Source of the DNA: Arthrobacter pityocampae
GTDB lineage: Bacteria; Actinomycetota; Actinomycetes; Actinomycetales; Micrococcaceae
Reading direction: 5' to 3'
NCBI RefSeq assembly: GCF_002927275.1
Contig: NZ_PRKW01000001.1
Location: 248,001 to 312,000 of the forward strand
Length of the DNA stretch: 64,000 nt
The position numbers and the translations under genes were made by a program. Below are positions 42,901 to 51,651 of this stretch, one piece after another (position 1 is the stretch's first letter; the number at the start of each line of letters is the position of its first letter). The notes under the pieces were generated by a model that was not told the DNA's origin, did not search any database, and saw only the letters and a program-made list of their open reading frames with translations.

Positions 42901-44289
42901 CTACCGGGCGCCGGCGAAGTTGAATTCCGTGCAGATGTCCTGACCGAAGACGAAACGCCGCACCGGTGCCGTGCGCGCCTCGGCGAGCGCATCGGAGCCG
43001 GTGAACCGGATGCCGGGGACGCCGTCGCCCACGAGCACCGGCGCCGTGGTGAGATACAGGCGGTCCAGCAGCCCGGCCTCGAGGAAGCGCGAGACGGTGT
43101 TGCCGCCGCCCTCGATGAGAACCTTCTCCAGTCCCCGCGCCTGCAGGACGTCCAGGATCCGCTGCGGGGCGAAATCCTCGGCTTCCAGCCGCAGCACCTC
43201 GACGGTGGACGGCAGACCGTCCGGGACCACCGCGCCGGCGCCGACCAGCCAGAGTGTGGGCACGCCGTCGTCGGCCAGCACCCGCGCCCCCGGTGCCACG
43301 GTCGCCGACCGGTCCAGCACCACCCGCACCGGACTGCTACCGGGCACGTCGCGCACCGCCAGCGAGCAGTCCTCCGCGTGGACGGTCGATGCCCCGACGA
43401 CGACGGCGTCGACGAGGGCGCGCAGTCGCTGCAGGTGCCCGTGGTCCCCTCGGTCCTCGTGGAGGCCGGCATCCCCGGAGCGCGAGGCGATGAACCCGTC
43501 GAGGCTCTGCCGCAGCTGCCCGACGACGAGCGGCCCGGTTGCCGCCGCGAGGTAGCCGTACCGGTGGGTGAGCTCCTCCGCCTCGCCGGGTGCGGGCGCC
43601 GGGGGGACGGCGCCGTCGAGCAGGGACGTCCAGGCGTCGGCGGACAGGGGGGCGTCGTGCCGCATGCGGGCGCGTTTGGTCGCGAGGTAGCCGGCGTTCT
43701 CCGAGCGCTCGGACACGGCGAGACCGCGGCGTTCGACGACGTCGATCCCGAGGTCCTCGAGTGCCTCCTCCTTGGCGGGGTTGCCGGAGAGCAGGCGGAC
43801 CGCCTGGATGCCGAGGTCCTGGAGGATCTCCGCCGCCTGGCCGTAGCGCCGGGCGTCGACGGGCAGGCCCAGCTCGGTGTTCGCATCCACGGTGTCCACG
43901 CCCTGGTCCTGCAGGGCGTAGGCCTTGAGCTTGGCGAGCAGGCCGATGCCCCGGCCCTCGTGCCCGCGGACGTACACCAGCACGCCGCGTCCCTCGGCGG
44001 CGATGGCGGCGAGGGCGGCGTCGAGCTGTTCACCGCAGTCGCAGCGCCAGGAGCCGAAGGCGTCGCCGGTGAGGCATTCGCTGTGGACACGGACCAGAGG
44101 CGGCGCCGGGGCCGGGCGGTGCGCGTCGTCGTCGATGCCCTGCGCGAGCGCCACGTGCTCCGTGCCCTCGCCGTCCCGGTAGCCGATCATGCGGAACGTG
44201 CCGTGCCGGGTGGGCAGCACGGTCTCGACGACCCGCTCGACGGTGGCCGGTACGGGTGCCGAGGCGGAGTGCGTGGACTGCAGGGACAT
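42901..44289 (-). CDS. GTP cyclohydrolase II fused to a RibD-type reductase domain
   Basis: 462 residues. The N-terminal half (~20-215) is RibA: zinc ligands Cys72, Cys83 and Cys85 ([18 protein letters not shown]), the catalytic [19 protein letters not shown], and [16 protein letters not shown]. After a ~35-residue linker, residues ~235-462 form a RibD-C/dihydrofolate-reductase-like domain ([52 protein letters not shown]). RibA opens GTP and RibD-C reduces the ribosyl intermediate, but the deaminase between these steps and RibB are absent from this protein. It is a monocistronic gene with its own terminator, probably a second, specialised set beside a normal rib operon elsewhere. Confidence 0.88.
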   Translation of the reverse strand: MSLQSTHSASAPVPATVERVVETVLPTRHGTFRMIGYRDGEGTEHVALAQGIDDDAHRPAPAPPLVRVHSECLTGDAFGSWRCDCGEQLDAALAAIAAEGRGVLVYVRGHEGRGIGLLAKLKAYALQDQGVDTVDANTELGLPVDARRYGQAAEILQDLGIQAVRLLSGNPAKEEALEDLGIDVVERRGLAVSERSENAGYLATKRARMRHDAPLSADAWTSLLDGAVPPAPAPGEAEELTHRYGYLAAATGPLVVGQLRQSLDGFIASRSGDAGLHEDRGDHGHLQRLRALVDAVVVGASTVHAEDCSLAVRDVPGSSPVRVVLDRSATVAPGARVLADDGVPTLWLVGAGAVVPDGLPSTVEVLRLEAEDFAPQRILDVLQARGLEKVLIEGGGNTVSRFLEAGLLDRLYLTTAPVLVGDGVPGIRFTGSDALAEARTAPVRRFVFGQDICTEFNFAGAR

Positions 44290-44362
44290 GCAACAACCTT
44301 AGGAGCGAAGCGGGGTGACGCGAAAAAACGGTCTGCTGGGGTCAACGGGCGGCGGGAGCCAT

Positions 44363-45292
44363 TTATTGCTGGTGCAGCTGCGGGGAGGAGGGGCGCCGGA
44401 CCTCCGCGGCGGCGCGCCCCAGGACCTCGCGGACGGCGAGGACGGCGGGCCGGCGGGCACCGGCGCGGCGCGCCGAGGTGAAGATGGAGCGCTGCGGGTC
44501 CTCGGCGAGGTCGAACAGCTGCACGGGCACGTTCCGGCCCGTCCAGACCAGCTCCGGCATGAGGGCGACGGCGTTGCCCGATTCGATGAGCCGGATCTGC
44601 GCCTGCAGGTCCGCCGTCTCGTAGCGCACATCGGGCTCGAAGCCCGCCCTCCGGCACGCCTGCTCCGCCCAGTGCCGTGACGCCGCACCGCGGGGCTCCA
44701 TCACCCACGCGGCACCGGCGGCCGCCGCCACCGACGAGATGTCCGCGTAGCGCTGCCCGGGCAGGGGCACGGCGAGCTGGATGGCGTCCTGCGTGAGCTC
44801 CATGTGGTCGAGTTCGGGGTGGCGGGGCGCGGCATGCCCCGGATACTGCTCCGCGATCACGAGGTCGAAGTCCCGGGCGAAGGTCTCGTAAAGGGCGGTC
44901 TCCGGCTCGCGCTGCACCATCTCCACCCGGACGTCCGGGTAGTCGCGGGTCATCGCGGTGAGGGCATCGGGCATGAGCGCGAGCGCGGCCGACTGGAACA
45001 CGGCGACGCGGACCGTCCCGGACACGGTGGTCAGCGAGGCGGCGAGATCGGCCTCGGCCCGCTCCATGGTCTCCAGCAGTTCCGCGGTGTGGGCGACGAG
45101 GACCTCCGCCTGGGCCGTGAGGACCACGCGTCGGCCGGTCTTCCGCAGCAGTTCGACGCCCACCTCCCGCTCGAGCAGGGCGAGCTGCTGGGACACCGAG
45201 GACGGGCTGTAGCTCAGGGCCGCGGCGACGTCCGCGAGGGTCCCGCGGATCTTCAGTTCGCGGAGTAGCCGGAGCCTGCGCAGGTCGAGCAT
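44363..45292 (-). CDS. LysR-family transcriptional regulator, probable putA regulator
   Basis: 309 residues: an N-terminal winged helix-turn-helix (LRRLRLLRELKIRGTLADVA, recognition part SYSPSSVSQQLALLEREVG) and a periplasmic-binding-protein-like effector domain from ~90 (VRVAVFQSAALALMPDAL, then a later MEPRGAASRHWAEQACRRAG). It is of the ArgP/CysB-like short-linker type, in which amino acids or related acids are usual ligands. It is divergent from putA with 140 bp between starts, the standard arrangement for a LysR activator responding to the neighbour's substrate, here proline or a downstream intermediate. Confidence 0.88.
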   Translation of the reverse strand: MLDLRRLRLLRELKIRGTLADVAAALSYSPSSVSQQLALLEREVGVELLRKTGRRVVLTAQAEVLVAHTAELLETMERAEADLAASLTTVSGTVRVAVFQSAALALMPDALTAMTRDYPDVRVEMVQREPETALYETFARDFDLVIAEQYPGHAAPRHPELDHMELTQDAIQLAVPLPGQRYADISSVAAAAGAAWVMEPRGAASRHWAEQACRRAGFEPDVRYETADLQAQIRLIESGNAVALMPELVWTGRNVPVQLFDLAEDPQRSIFTSARRAGARRPAVLAVREVLGRAAAEVRRPSSPQLHQQ

Positions 45293-45432
45293 CGACGCCC
45301 CATTCGGTCGGATCTGCCGATGGATACTCTTCGGTATTCATCGCTTTTCCTAATCGTACGTCGGGTCGGATACTGGAGGCGAAGTAGCTGCCCCTGTGCC
45401 CGGCGCGAGCCGTCCGACCGAAAGCCGTTGCC

Positions 45433-48400
45433 ATGACAACCCAAATCCCGCCCCGCGAGGGCACCGCCACCACCCCGGCGTCCACGGACCCGATGATCGC
45501 CTCGCACCCGAGTGCCGACGTCGCGTCCCGCACCTTCTCCGCCGGCCCCGGCGCCACCACGGACATCCCGGCAGCGCTGCCGGGCGAGGCGATCGCCCTG
45601 GTGCGGCGCTGGCTGACCGAGGCGTCGAAGGTCCCGGTCGACACGTCCGCCAAGCAGCTCGCCGGCGTCCTAAAGGACCCGGACGGCCTGGCCTTCACCG
45701 TCGGCTTCGTGGACGGCGTGATCCGCCCGGAGGACCTCGCCGTCGCGGCCCGGAACCTCGGCGCCATCGCCCCGCGGGTCCCCGCCTTCCTCCCCTGGTA
45801 CATGCGCTCCGCCGTGAAGGTCGGCGCCGCCGTCGCGCCCGTCCTGCCGCAGGTCGTCATCCCGGTTGCCCGCCGCGTGCTGCGCGAGATGGTGGGCCAC
45901 CTCATCATCGACGCCTCCGACGCCCGGCTGGGCCGCTCCATCGGGAAGATCAAGCGCGAGGGCATCCACCTGAACATCAACCTGCTCGGCGAGGCCGTCC
46001 TCGGCGACCACGAGGCGGAGCGCCGCCTCGCCGGCACGGTCCGCCTGCTCGAGCGGCCGGACGTCGACTACGTCTCCATCAAGGTCTCCTCGACGGTCGC
46101 CCCGCACCCCGCATGGGCCTTCGACGAGGCGGTGCGGCACGTCGCGGAGAAGCTCGCCCCCCTGTACACGCTCGCGGCGCAGGCCGGGACGCCCAAGTTC
46201 ATCAACCTGGACATGGAGGAGTACAAGGACCTCGACCTGACGATCGCCGTGTTCATGGACATCCTCGACCGCCCCGAGTTCACCCACCTCGAGGCGGGGA
46301 TCGTCCTGCAGGCGTACCTCCCCGACTCCCTGGCCGCGATGATCCGGCTGCAGGACTGGGCCGCGGCCCGGCGGGCCCGGGGCGGCGCGGGCATCAAGGT
46401 CCGCGTGGTCAAGGGCGCCAACCTGCCCATGGAGCAGGTGGAGGCCTCCCTCCACGACTGGCCGCTCGCCACCTGGGGCTCGAAGCAGGACTCCGACACG
46501 CACTACAAGCGCGTGCTGAACTACGCCGTGCAGCCGGGCCGCATCGAGAACGTGCGCATCGGCGTCGCCGGCCACAACCTCTTCGACCTCGCCTTCGCCT
46601 GGTTGCTCGCCGGCGAGCGCGGCGTCCGCCACGGCATCGAGTTCGAGATGCTCCTCGGCATGGCGCAGGGGCAGGCCGAGGCCGTCAAGCGCGACGTCGG
46701 TTCCCTGCTCCTCTACACGCCCGTGGTGCACCCGGGCGAGTTCGACGTCGCCATCGCCTACCTCATCCGCCGGCTGGAGGAGGGCGCGAGCCAGGACAAC
46801 TTCATGTCCGCGGTGTTCGAGCTCACGGAGAACGAGGCCCTCTTCGAGCGGGAGAAGAACCGTTTCCTCGCCTCCCTGGCGGAGCTCGACACGTCCATCC
46901 CCGCACCGAACCGGCAGCAGGACCGGAGCCTCCCCGCCCCGGCCCACGCCGGCACCGGATTCGCCAACACCCCGGACACCGATCCCTCGCTCCCGGCGAA
47001 CCGCGCCTGGGGGCGGGCGATCCTCGACCGCGTGGTCGCCTCCGAGCTGGGGAACGACGTCGTCGCCGCCACCACGCTGACCCGCGCCGAGGACCTCGAG
47101 GACACCATCGCCGGTGCCGTCGCCGCGTCGTCGTCCTGGGGGTCGCTGAGCGGCGCCGAGCGCGCAGCGGTGCTGCACCGCGCGGGTGACGCGCTGGAGG
47201 CGCGCCGGGCCGAGCTCATGGAGGTCATGGCCGCCGAGACCGGCAAGACCCTCGACCAGGCCGATCCGGAGATCTCCGAGGCCGTGGACTTCGCCCACTA
47301 CTACGCCGAGCGCGCCCGCGAGCTCGACGCCGTCGACGGCGCGTCCTACTCCCCCGTCCGGCTCACCGTCGTCACCCCGCCGTGGAACTTCCCCGTCGCG
47401 ATCCCCGCCGGTTCCACCCTCGCGGCCCTCGCCGCCGGGTCCTCCGTGATCATCAAGCCCGCCCCGCAGGCGCAGCGCTCCGGCTCGGTCATGGTCCGGG
47501 CCCTGTGGGACGCCGGCGTCCCGCGCGAGGTCCTGCACCTCGCCCACCTCGACGAGGGGGACCTCGGGCGCCGGCTCCTCGCCGATCCCCGGGTGGATCG
47601 CGTGATCCTCACCGGCGGCTACGAGACCGCGGAGCTGTTCCGCTCCTTCCGGACCGACCTGCCGCTGCTCGCCGAGACCTCGGGCAAGAACGCCATCATC
47701 GTCACGCCGAGCGCGGACCTCGACCTCGCCGCGAAGGACGTCGCGCAGTCCGCCTTCGGCCACGCCGGCCAGAAGTGCTCCGCCGCGTCCCTGGTCATCC
47801 TCGTGGGCAGCGCCGCCACGTCGCAGCGCTTCCGCAACCAGCTGCTCGACGCCGTCGGCTCCCTCACCGTCGGCTACCCGGAGGATCCGGGCACCCAGAT
47901 GGGTCCCGTCATCGAACCCGCCGCCGGCAAGCTCCTCGACGGCCTCACGACGCTGGGCGAGGGCGAGTCCTGGGTGGTCGAGCCCCGCCAGCTCGACGAC
48001 TCGGGCCGGCTGTGGAGCCCCGGCGTCCGGACCGGCGTGCAGCGCGGGTCCACCTACCACCTCACGGAGTACTTCGGTCCGATCCTCGGCATCATGACCG
48101 CTGCCACCCTGGAGGAGGCCATCGCCCTGCAGAACGACATCGACTACGGCCTCACCTCCGGCATCCACTCCCTGGACAGCGCGGAGATCGCCACCTGGAT
48201 CGACGGCATCCAGGCCGGCAACCTCTACGTCAACCGCGGCATCACCGGGGCGATCGTCCAGCGCCAGCCCTTCGGCGGGTGGAAGAAGTCCGCCGTCGGC
48301 GCCGGCACGAAGGCGGGCGGCCCGAACTACCTCATCGGTCTCGGGTCCTGGACCTCGAAGGAGTCCCGGGCGCAGGGTGCTGCGCTGCCCGTCGTCGAGC

Positions 48401-48969
48401 CCCTGCTCGCGGCCGCCCGCACCGCGGGCCTGGCCGACGCCGACGTCGCGCGCCTGAAGCGCTCGGCGGCGTCCGACGCCGCGGCCTGGACGAGCGAGTT
48501 CGGCCGGGTGAAGGACGTCTCGGAGCTCGCGGCGGAACGGAACCTCTTCCGTTACCTCCCACACCCCGTGACGGTCCGCCTCGCCGCCAGCGCGTCGGTC
48601 GCCGATCTCGTGCGGGTGCTGCTCGCGGCCCGTGCCGCCGGCGCCGACGTGACCGTGTCGAGCGCCGTCGAGCTCCCCGTCGCGCTGCGGTCCGTCGTCT
48701 TGGCGCAGGTCGAAAGCGTCACCGTCGAGGACGACGCCGCCTGGCTGGCCCGGGCGTCGTCGCTCCCGGCGGGGCGTGTGCGGCTGATCGGCGGCGGGGC
48801 CTCGGCCCTTCTGGAGGCGACCGGCGGCCGACCCGACCTCGCGGTGTACGCGCAGCCGGTGACCGAGGCGGGGCGGATCGAGCTGCTGCCGTTCCTCAAG
48901 GAGCAGGCCATCAGCATCACGGCGCACCGGTTCGGGACGCCCAACGCGCTGACGGACAGCATTCTGTAG
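45433..48969 (+). CDS. putA: Bifunctional proline dehydrogenase / L-glutamate gamma-semialdehyde dehydrogenase
   Basis: 1178 residues. It converts proline to glutamate: FAD-linked proline oxidation, then NAD-linked oxidation of the semialdehyde, with channelling. The PRODH barrel (~90-470) has FINLDMEEYKDLDLTIAV, QAYLPDSLAAM, RVVKGANLPMEQ and the RIGVAGHNLFDLAF region. The aldehyde dehydrogenase domain (~510-980) has TPPWNFPVAIPAG, LLAETSGKNAIIV (catalytic Glu) and the nucleophile in FGHAGQKCSAASLV, then YFGPILGIM. The last ~190 residues are the extra C-terminal domain of long PutAs. There is no N-terminal ribbon-helix-helix DNA-binding domain, so control probably falls to the divergent LysR protein. 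It is cytoplasmic and membrane-associated. Confidence 0.95.
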   Translation: MTTQIPPREGTATTPASTDPMIASHPSADVASRTFSAGPGATTDIPAALPGEAIALVRRWLTEASKVPVDTSAKQLAGVLKDPDGLAFTVGFVDGVIRPEDLAVAARNLGAIAPRVPAFLPWYMRSAVKVGAAVAPVLPQVVIPVARRVLREMVGHLIIDASDARLGRSIGKIKREGIHLNINLLGEAVLGDHEAERRLAGTVRLLERPDVDYVSIKVSSTVAPHPAWAFDEAVRHVAEKLAPLYTLAAQAGTPKFINLDMEEYKDLDLTIAVFMDILDRPEFTHLEAGIVLQAYLPDSLAAMIRLQDWAAARRARGGAGIKVRVVKGANLPMEQVEASLHDWPLATWGSKQDSDTHYKRVLNYAVQPGRIENVRIGVAGHNLFDLAFAWLLAGERGVRHGIEFEMLLGMAQGQAEAVKRDVGSLLLYTPVVHPGEFDVAIAYLIRRLEEGASQDNFMSAVFELTENEALFEREKNRFLASLAELDTSIPAPNRQQDRSLPAPAHAGTGFANTPDTDPSLPANRAWGRAILDRVVASELGNDVVAATTLTRAEDLEDTIAGAVAASSSWGSLSGAERAAVLHRAGDALEARRAELMEVMAAETGKTLDQADPEISEAVDFAHYYAERARELDAVDGASYSPVRLTVVTPPWNFPVAIPAGSTLAALAAGSSVIIKPAPQAQRSGSVMVRALWDAGVPREVLHLAHLDEGDLGRRLLADPRVDRVILTGGYETAELFRSFRTDLPLLAETSGKNAIIVTPSADLDLAAKDVAQSAFGHAGQKCSAASLVILVGSAATSQRFRNQLLDAVGSLTVGYPEDPGTQMGPVIEPAAGKLLDGLTTLGEGESWVVEPRQLDDSGRLWSPGVRTGVQRGSTYHLTEYFGPILGIMTAATLEEAIALQNDIDYGLTSGIHSLDSAEIATWIDGIQAGNLYVNRGITGAIVQRQPFGGWKKSAVGAGTKAGGPNYLIGLGSWTSKESRAQGAALPVVEPLLAAARTAGLADADVARLKRSAASDAAAWTSEFGRVKDVSELAAERNLFRYLPHPVTVRLAASASVADLVRVLLAARAAGADVTVSSAVELPVALRSVVLAQVESVTVEDDAAWLARASSLPAGRVRLIGGGASALLEATGGRPDLAVYAQPVTEAGRIELLPFLKEQAISITAHRFGTPNALTDSIL

Positions 48970-49030
48970 CTGTGCTGCCCAGTTCCTGACCGGGGACTGG
49001 GCACCCGACGCGTTCTGCCGTGCACCCGGC

Positions 49031-49081
49031 GCGGCGGCCCAGACCCGGGGTATCTACCCCACGGGTCTGGGCGCCCGCCGC
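49031..49081. terminator. Large terminator hairpin after putA
   Basis: GCCCAGACCCG at 49037-49047 pairs with CGGGTCTGGGC at 49062-49072. The stem continues inward (GGG/CCC) with one bulged A and outward (GCGGCG/CGCCGC) after a 3-nt bulge. It starts 62 nt after the putA stop. Confidence 0.6.
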
Positions 49082-49141
49082 GGCGTCCTGCGTGGTGGCC
49101 GGCAGGAAACGACGGCGGATGGTGCCCTCCCCCGTGGAACA

Positions 49142-50233
49142 ATGGCCGGAAGCCCCCGCCCGGACCCCGAAAGCAGCACCATGCCGTCATCCCCTCCCCG
49201 CTCCCTCACCCGCCCGCTACGGATCCGCGCAGTGGCACCGGGGCTGGCCGTGGTGGCGGCGGGAGTCGCCGTCGCACTCTGGGCAGGATCGGTACAATCC
49301 GTCCTGGGGCCCCTGGTCGTCGCGCTGATCCTCGGCGTCCTGCTCGCGAACTCCTCCCTGTACACCCCCGCCCTCCGGCCCGGCGTGACGGCTGGCGCGA
49401 AGAAGCTCCTGCGGGCCGGCGTCGTCCTGCTGGGCCTCCAGCTCGCGCTGCCCGACATCGTGGCGCTCGGCCTCCCGGTCCTCGGCCTGATCGTCGCGTG
49501 CGTGGCCCTGAGCTACCTCCTCACTCTCCAGCTGGGTCTGCGGCTCGGGCTCACGCGCGCCGGCGCCACGCTCATGGCGGCCGGCTTCTCGATCTGCGGG
49601 GCGTCGGCCATCGCGGGCCTCCAGAGTGTGGTGAAGGCCGACGACGACGAGACTGCCGGTGCCGTCGCCATGGTCACGCTCTACGGATCCCTCATGATCG
49701 TCGTGCTGCCCCTGCTCGGCGGCCTGCTCGGACTGGACGAGGAGCAGTTCGGACTGTGGGCCGGCCTCGCCGTCCACGAGGTGGCGCAGGTGGTGGCCGT
49801 CGCCGGCACCGCCGGAGTCGCTGCCCTGGCCGTCGCAACCGTGGTCAAGCTCGGCCGGGTGCTGATGCTCGCACCGGTCGCCGCCCTGGCTTCGCTCGGG
49901 GAGCGACGGCGGGCGGCCGGACTGACAGGGGCGGACCGAACCGAAGCGAGCCCGTCGGACGATCCGACGAGCCGTCCGCCCGTGGTGCCGCTCTTCGTGC
50001 TCGGCTTCCTGGTCATGGTCGCCGTCCGCTCACTCGGGATCCTGCCGGACTCGGCGCTGGAGGCGGGCCGGACCCTGACCACGATCCTGCTCGCGGCCGG
50101 CATGTTCGGACTCGGCGCGGGCATCGACGTGCGACGCCTGCTACGCACGGGCGGCCGTTTCGCCGTCGTCGGTGCGCTCTCGACGGTGCTGCTCGCGGGA
50201 GGCTCGCTCCTCGGGGTGCTCCTGATCACTTGA
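49142..50233 (+). CDS. YeiH/YeeH-family membrane transporter (putative sulfate exporter family)
   Basis: 363 residues from the first ATG; an ATG at 49181 (MPSSPPRSL) is equally possible, and neither has a strong ribosome site. About ten membrane helices follow (for example LAVVAAGVAVALWAG, VLGPLVVALILGVLLAN, LLRAGVVLLGLQLAL, LGLIVACVALSYLLTL, VVPLFVLGFLVMVAV). Characteristic blocks are LMAAGFSICGASAIAGLQSVV and WAGLAVHEVAQVVAVAGTAG. The family is Pfam Cons_hypoth698; transport of sulfate, taurine-derived anions or other small anions is suggested for relatives but not established. Confidence 0.85.
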   Translation: MAGSPRPDPESSTMPSSPPRSLTRPLRIRAVAPGLAVVAAGVAVALWAGSVQSVLGPLVVALILGVLLANSSLYTPALRPGVTAGAKKLLRAGVVLLGLQLALPDIVALGLPVLGLIVACVALSYLLTLQLGLRLGLTRAGATLMAAGFSICGASAIAGLQSVVKADDDETAGAVAMVTLYGSLMIVVLPLLGGLLGLDEEQFGLWAGLAVHEVAQVVAVAGTAGVAALAVATVVKLGRVLMLAPVAALASLGERRRAAGLTGADRTEASPSDDPTSRPPVVPLFVLGFLVMVAVRSLGILPDSALEAGRTLTTILLAAGMFGLGAGIDVRRLLRTGGRFAVVGALSTVLLAGGSLLGVLLIT

Positions 50234-50249
50234 TCGCCGCCTCGGCAGG

Positions 50250-50305
50250 CCGTTCTGCCCTGTGACTGTCCACCCGGACCAGCACATTCGCAGACCGTTC
50301 TGCCC
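50250..50305 (+). repeat. Short direct repeats in the yeiH-ddl gap
   Basis: CCGTTCTGCCC occurs at 50250-50260 and 50295-50305 inside a ~22-bp block that repeats with two differences, and its inverse GGGCAGAAC appears near 50398. CAGGACG units recur at 50360-50455. The gap (50234-50490) holds no gene. It looks like an extragenic palindromic-repeat cluster. Confidence 0.5.
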
Positions 50306-50322
50306 GGTGACACACCAACTTC

Positions 50323-50348
50323 GGTGGGCATCTCCAGCCATGCCCACC
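50323..50348. terminator. Hairpin downstream of the YeiH-family gene
   Basis: GGTGGGCAT-ctccagcc-ATGCCCACC is a perfect 9-bp stem with an 8-nt loop, about 90 nt after the transporter stop. It could end that transcript. Confidence 0.5.
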
Positions 50349-50456
50349 TAAGCCCGCGAGTCGGTGGGCAGGACGGACACAGGACGCAGGACGCAGTGGG
50401 CAGAACCGAGGCAGCCCGCAAGACGCAGCACCTAAAAAGCACATACGCAGGACGCA

Positions 50457-50475
50457 GCTCCCGGGAAACGGGAGC
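50457..50475. terminator. Hairpin downstream of ddl
   Basis: GCTCCCG-ggaaa-CGGGAGC is a perfect 7-bp stem with a 5-nt loop lying 15 nt beyond the ddl stop on the minus strand. It would end the leuCD-murA-plsC-gpsA-ddl group's last transcript. Confidence 0.5.
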
Positions 50476-50490
50476 AGGGAGCGCGGAGCG

Positions 50491-51651
50491 TCAGCGCAGG
50501 CCGGTACCCCGCTCGAGCGCCAGCCCGATCAGCTCGTCGATCAGCTCGGTGTACCCGAGGCCGGACTTCGCCCACATCTGCGGGTACATGCTGATGGGCG
50601 TGAAGCCGGGCATCGTGTTGATCTCGTTGATCACCAGGCGCCCGTCCGTGGTGTAGAAGAAGTCCACGCGGGAGAGCCCCTCCCCGCCGATCGCGTCGAA
50701 GGCGTCCGCGGCCAGGAGCCGCACGCGGTCGATGACGTCCGCCGGGAGATCCGCGGGGCACGTCAGCTCGGCGGCTGCGCCGTCCACGTACTTCGCCTCG
50801 AAGTCGTACCAGGCGTGGTCGCCCGGCTGCATGGCGATCTCCCCGGGCAGGGACGTCCGGGGGGCGTCGAGCCCGCGCCCCTGCAGCACCGCCACCTCGA
50901 TCTCGCGCCCGTCGATCCCGGCCTCGATGATGACCTTGGGGTCGAACACGCGCGCGGCCTCGATCGCCGCCGGGATGCCCTGGACGTCGTCCACGCGGGT
51001 GATGCCCATGGACGAACCGGCACGCGCCGGCTTCACGAACAGCGGGAAGCCCAGCGCCGCGGCACGGCGCACGGCGGCGTCGCGATCGGTGCGCCACTGG
51101 CGGTCGGTGACGACGTCGTACGGTCCGACGTCGAGCCCGGCGGCCTCGAAGACCACCTTCATGTAGTGCTTGTCCATCCCGACGGCGGAGGCGAGCACGC
51201 CCGCGCCGACGTAGCGCATGTCGGCCATCTCGAGCATGCCCTGCAGGGTGCCGTCCTCGCCGAACGGGCCGTGCAGGAGCGGCAGGACGACGTCGACGCC
51301 GCCGAGGCTCTGGGGCACGGACCCGGGGGCGGCGATGAGCAGTTCCTGGCCCGAACCGCCGTCCATCGCCGAGCCCATGACCACGGCGTGCTCGGTGGCC
51401 GTGACCTCGGGCAGGACGTCGGAGCGCAGGGACCACGCGGACGGATCCGCGGAGACCAGGGACCACTGCCCGGAGCGCGTGATGCCCACGGGCACGACGT
51501 CGTAGCGGGTGCGGTCGATCGCCTCGAGGACGCCGGCGGCGGTCACGCAGCTGACGGCGTGCTCACTCGAGCGCCCGCCGAAGAGGACGAGGACGCGGGG
51601 CTTGACGGGCCGGGCCGGAGTCCCGGGGGTGTCGGTGGTCAGGGTGGTCAC
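50491..51651 (-). CDS. ddl: D-alanine--D-alanine ligase
   Basis: 386 residues from GTG 51651, which overlaps the gpsA stop by 4 nt; the frame is open further upstream but that part shadows gpsA. Ddl makes D-Ala-D-Ala for peptidoglycan using ATP. Family features include VLVLFGGRSSEHAVSCVTA (N-terminal Ser/Glu/His), PLLHGPFGEDGTLQGMLE, YVGAGVLASAVGMDKHYMK, FPLFVKPARAGSSMGITRV, EVAVLQGRG, and LSRVDFFYTTDGRLVINEINTMPGFT with the Mg-binding Asp/Glu/Asn. In related genomes ddl is followed closely by DUF3515 and thiL; here it is followed by the inserted region. Confidence 0.95.
   Translation of the reverse strand: MTTLTTDTPGTPARPVKPRVLVLFGGRSSEHAVSCVTAAGVLEAIDRTRYDVVPVGITRSGQWSLVSADPSAWSLRSDVLPEVTATEHAVVMGSAMDGGSGQELLIAAPGSVPQSLGGVDVVLPLLHGPFGEDGTLQGMLEMADMRYVGAGVLASAVGMDKHYMKVVFEAAGLDVGPYDVVTDRQWRTDRDAAVRRAAALGFPLFVKPARAGSSMGITRVDDVQGIPAAIEAARVFDPKVIIEAGIDGREIEVAVLQGRGLDAPRTSLPGEIAMQPGDHAWYDFEAKYVDGAAAELTCPADLPADVIDRVRLLAADAFDAIGGEGLSRVDFFYTTDGRLVINEINTMPGFTPISMYPQMWAKSGLGYTELIDELIGLALERGTGLR

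Noticed and set aside
44290-44362. FMN riboswitch ahead of the ribA-type fusion gene
   Set aside because: Only 73 bp separate it from the LysR gene and no RFN-element motifs are visible.
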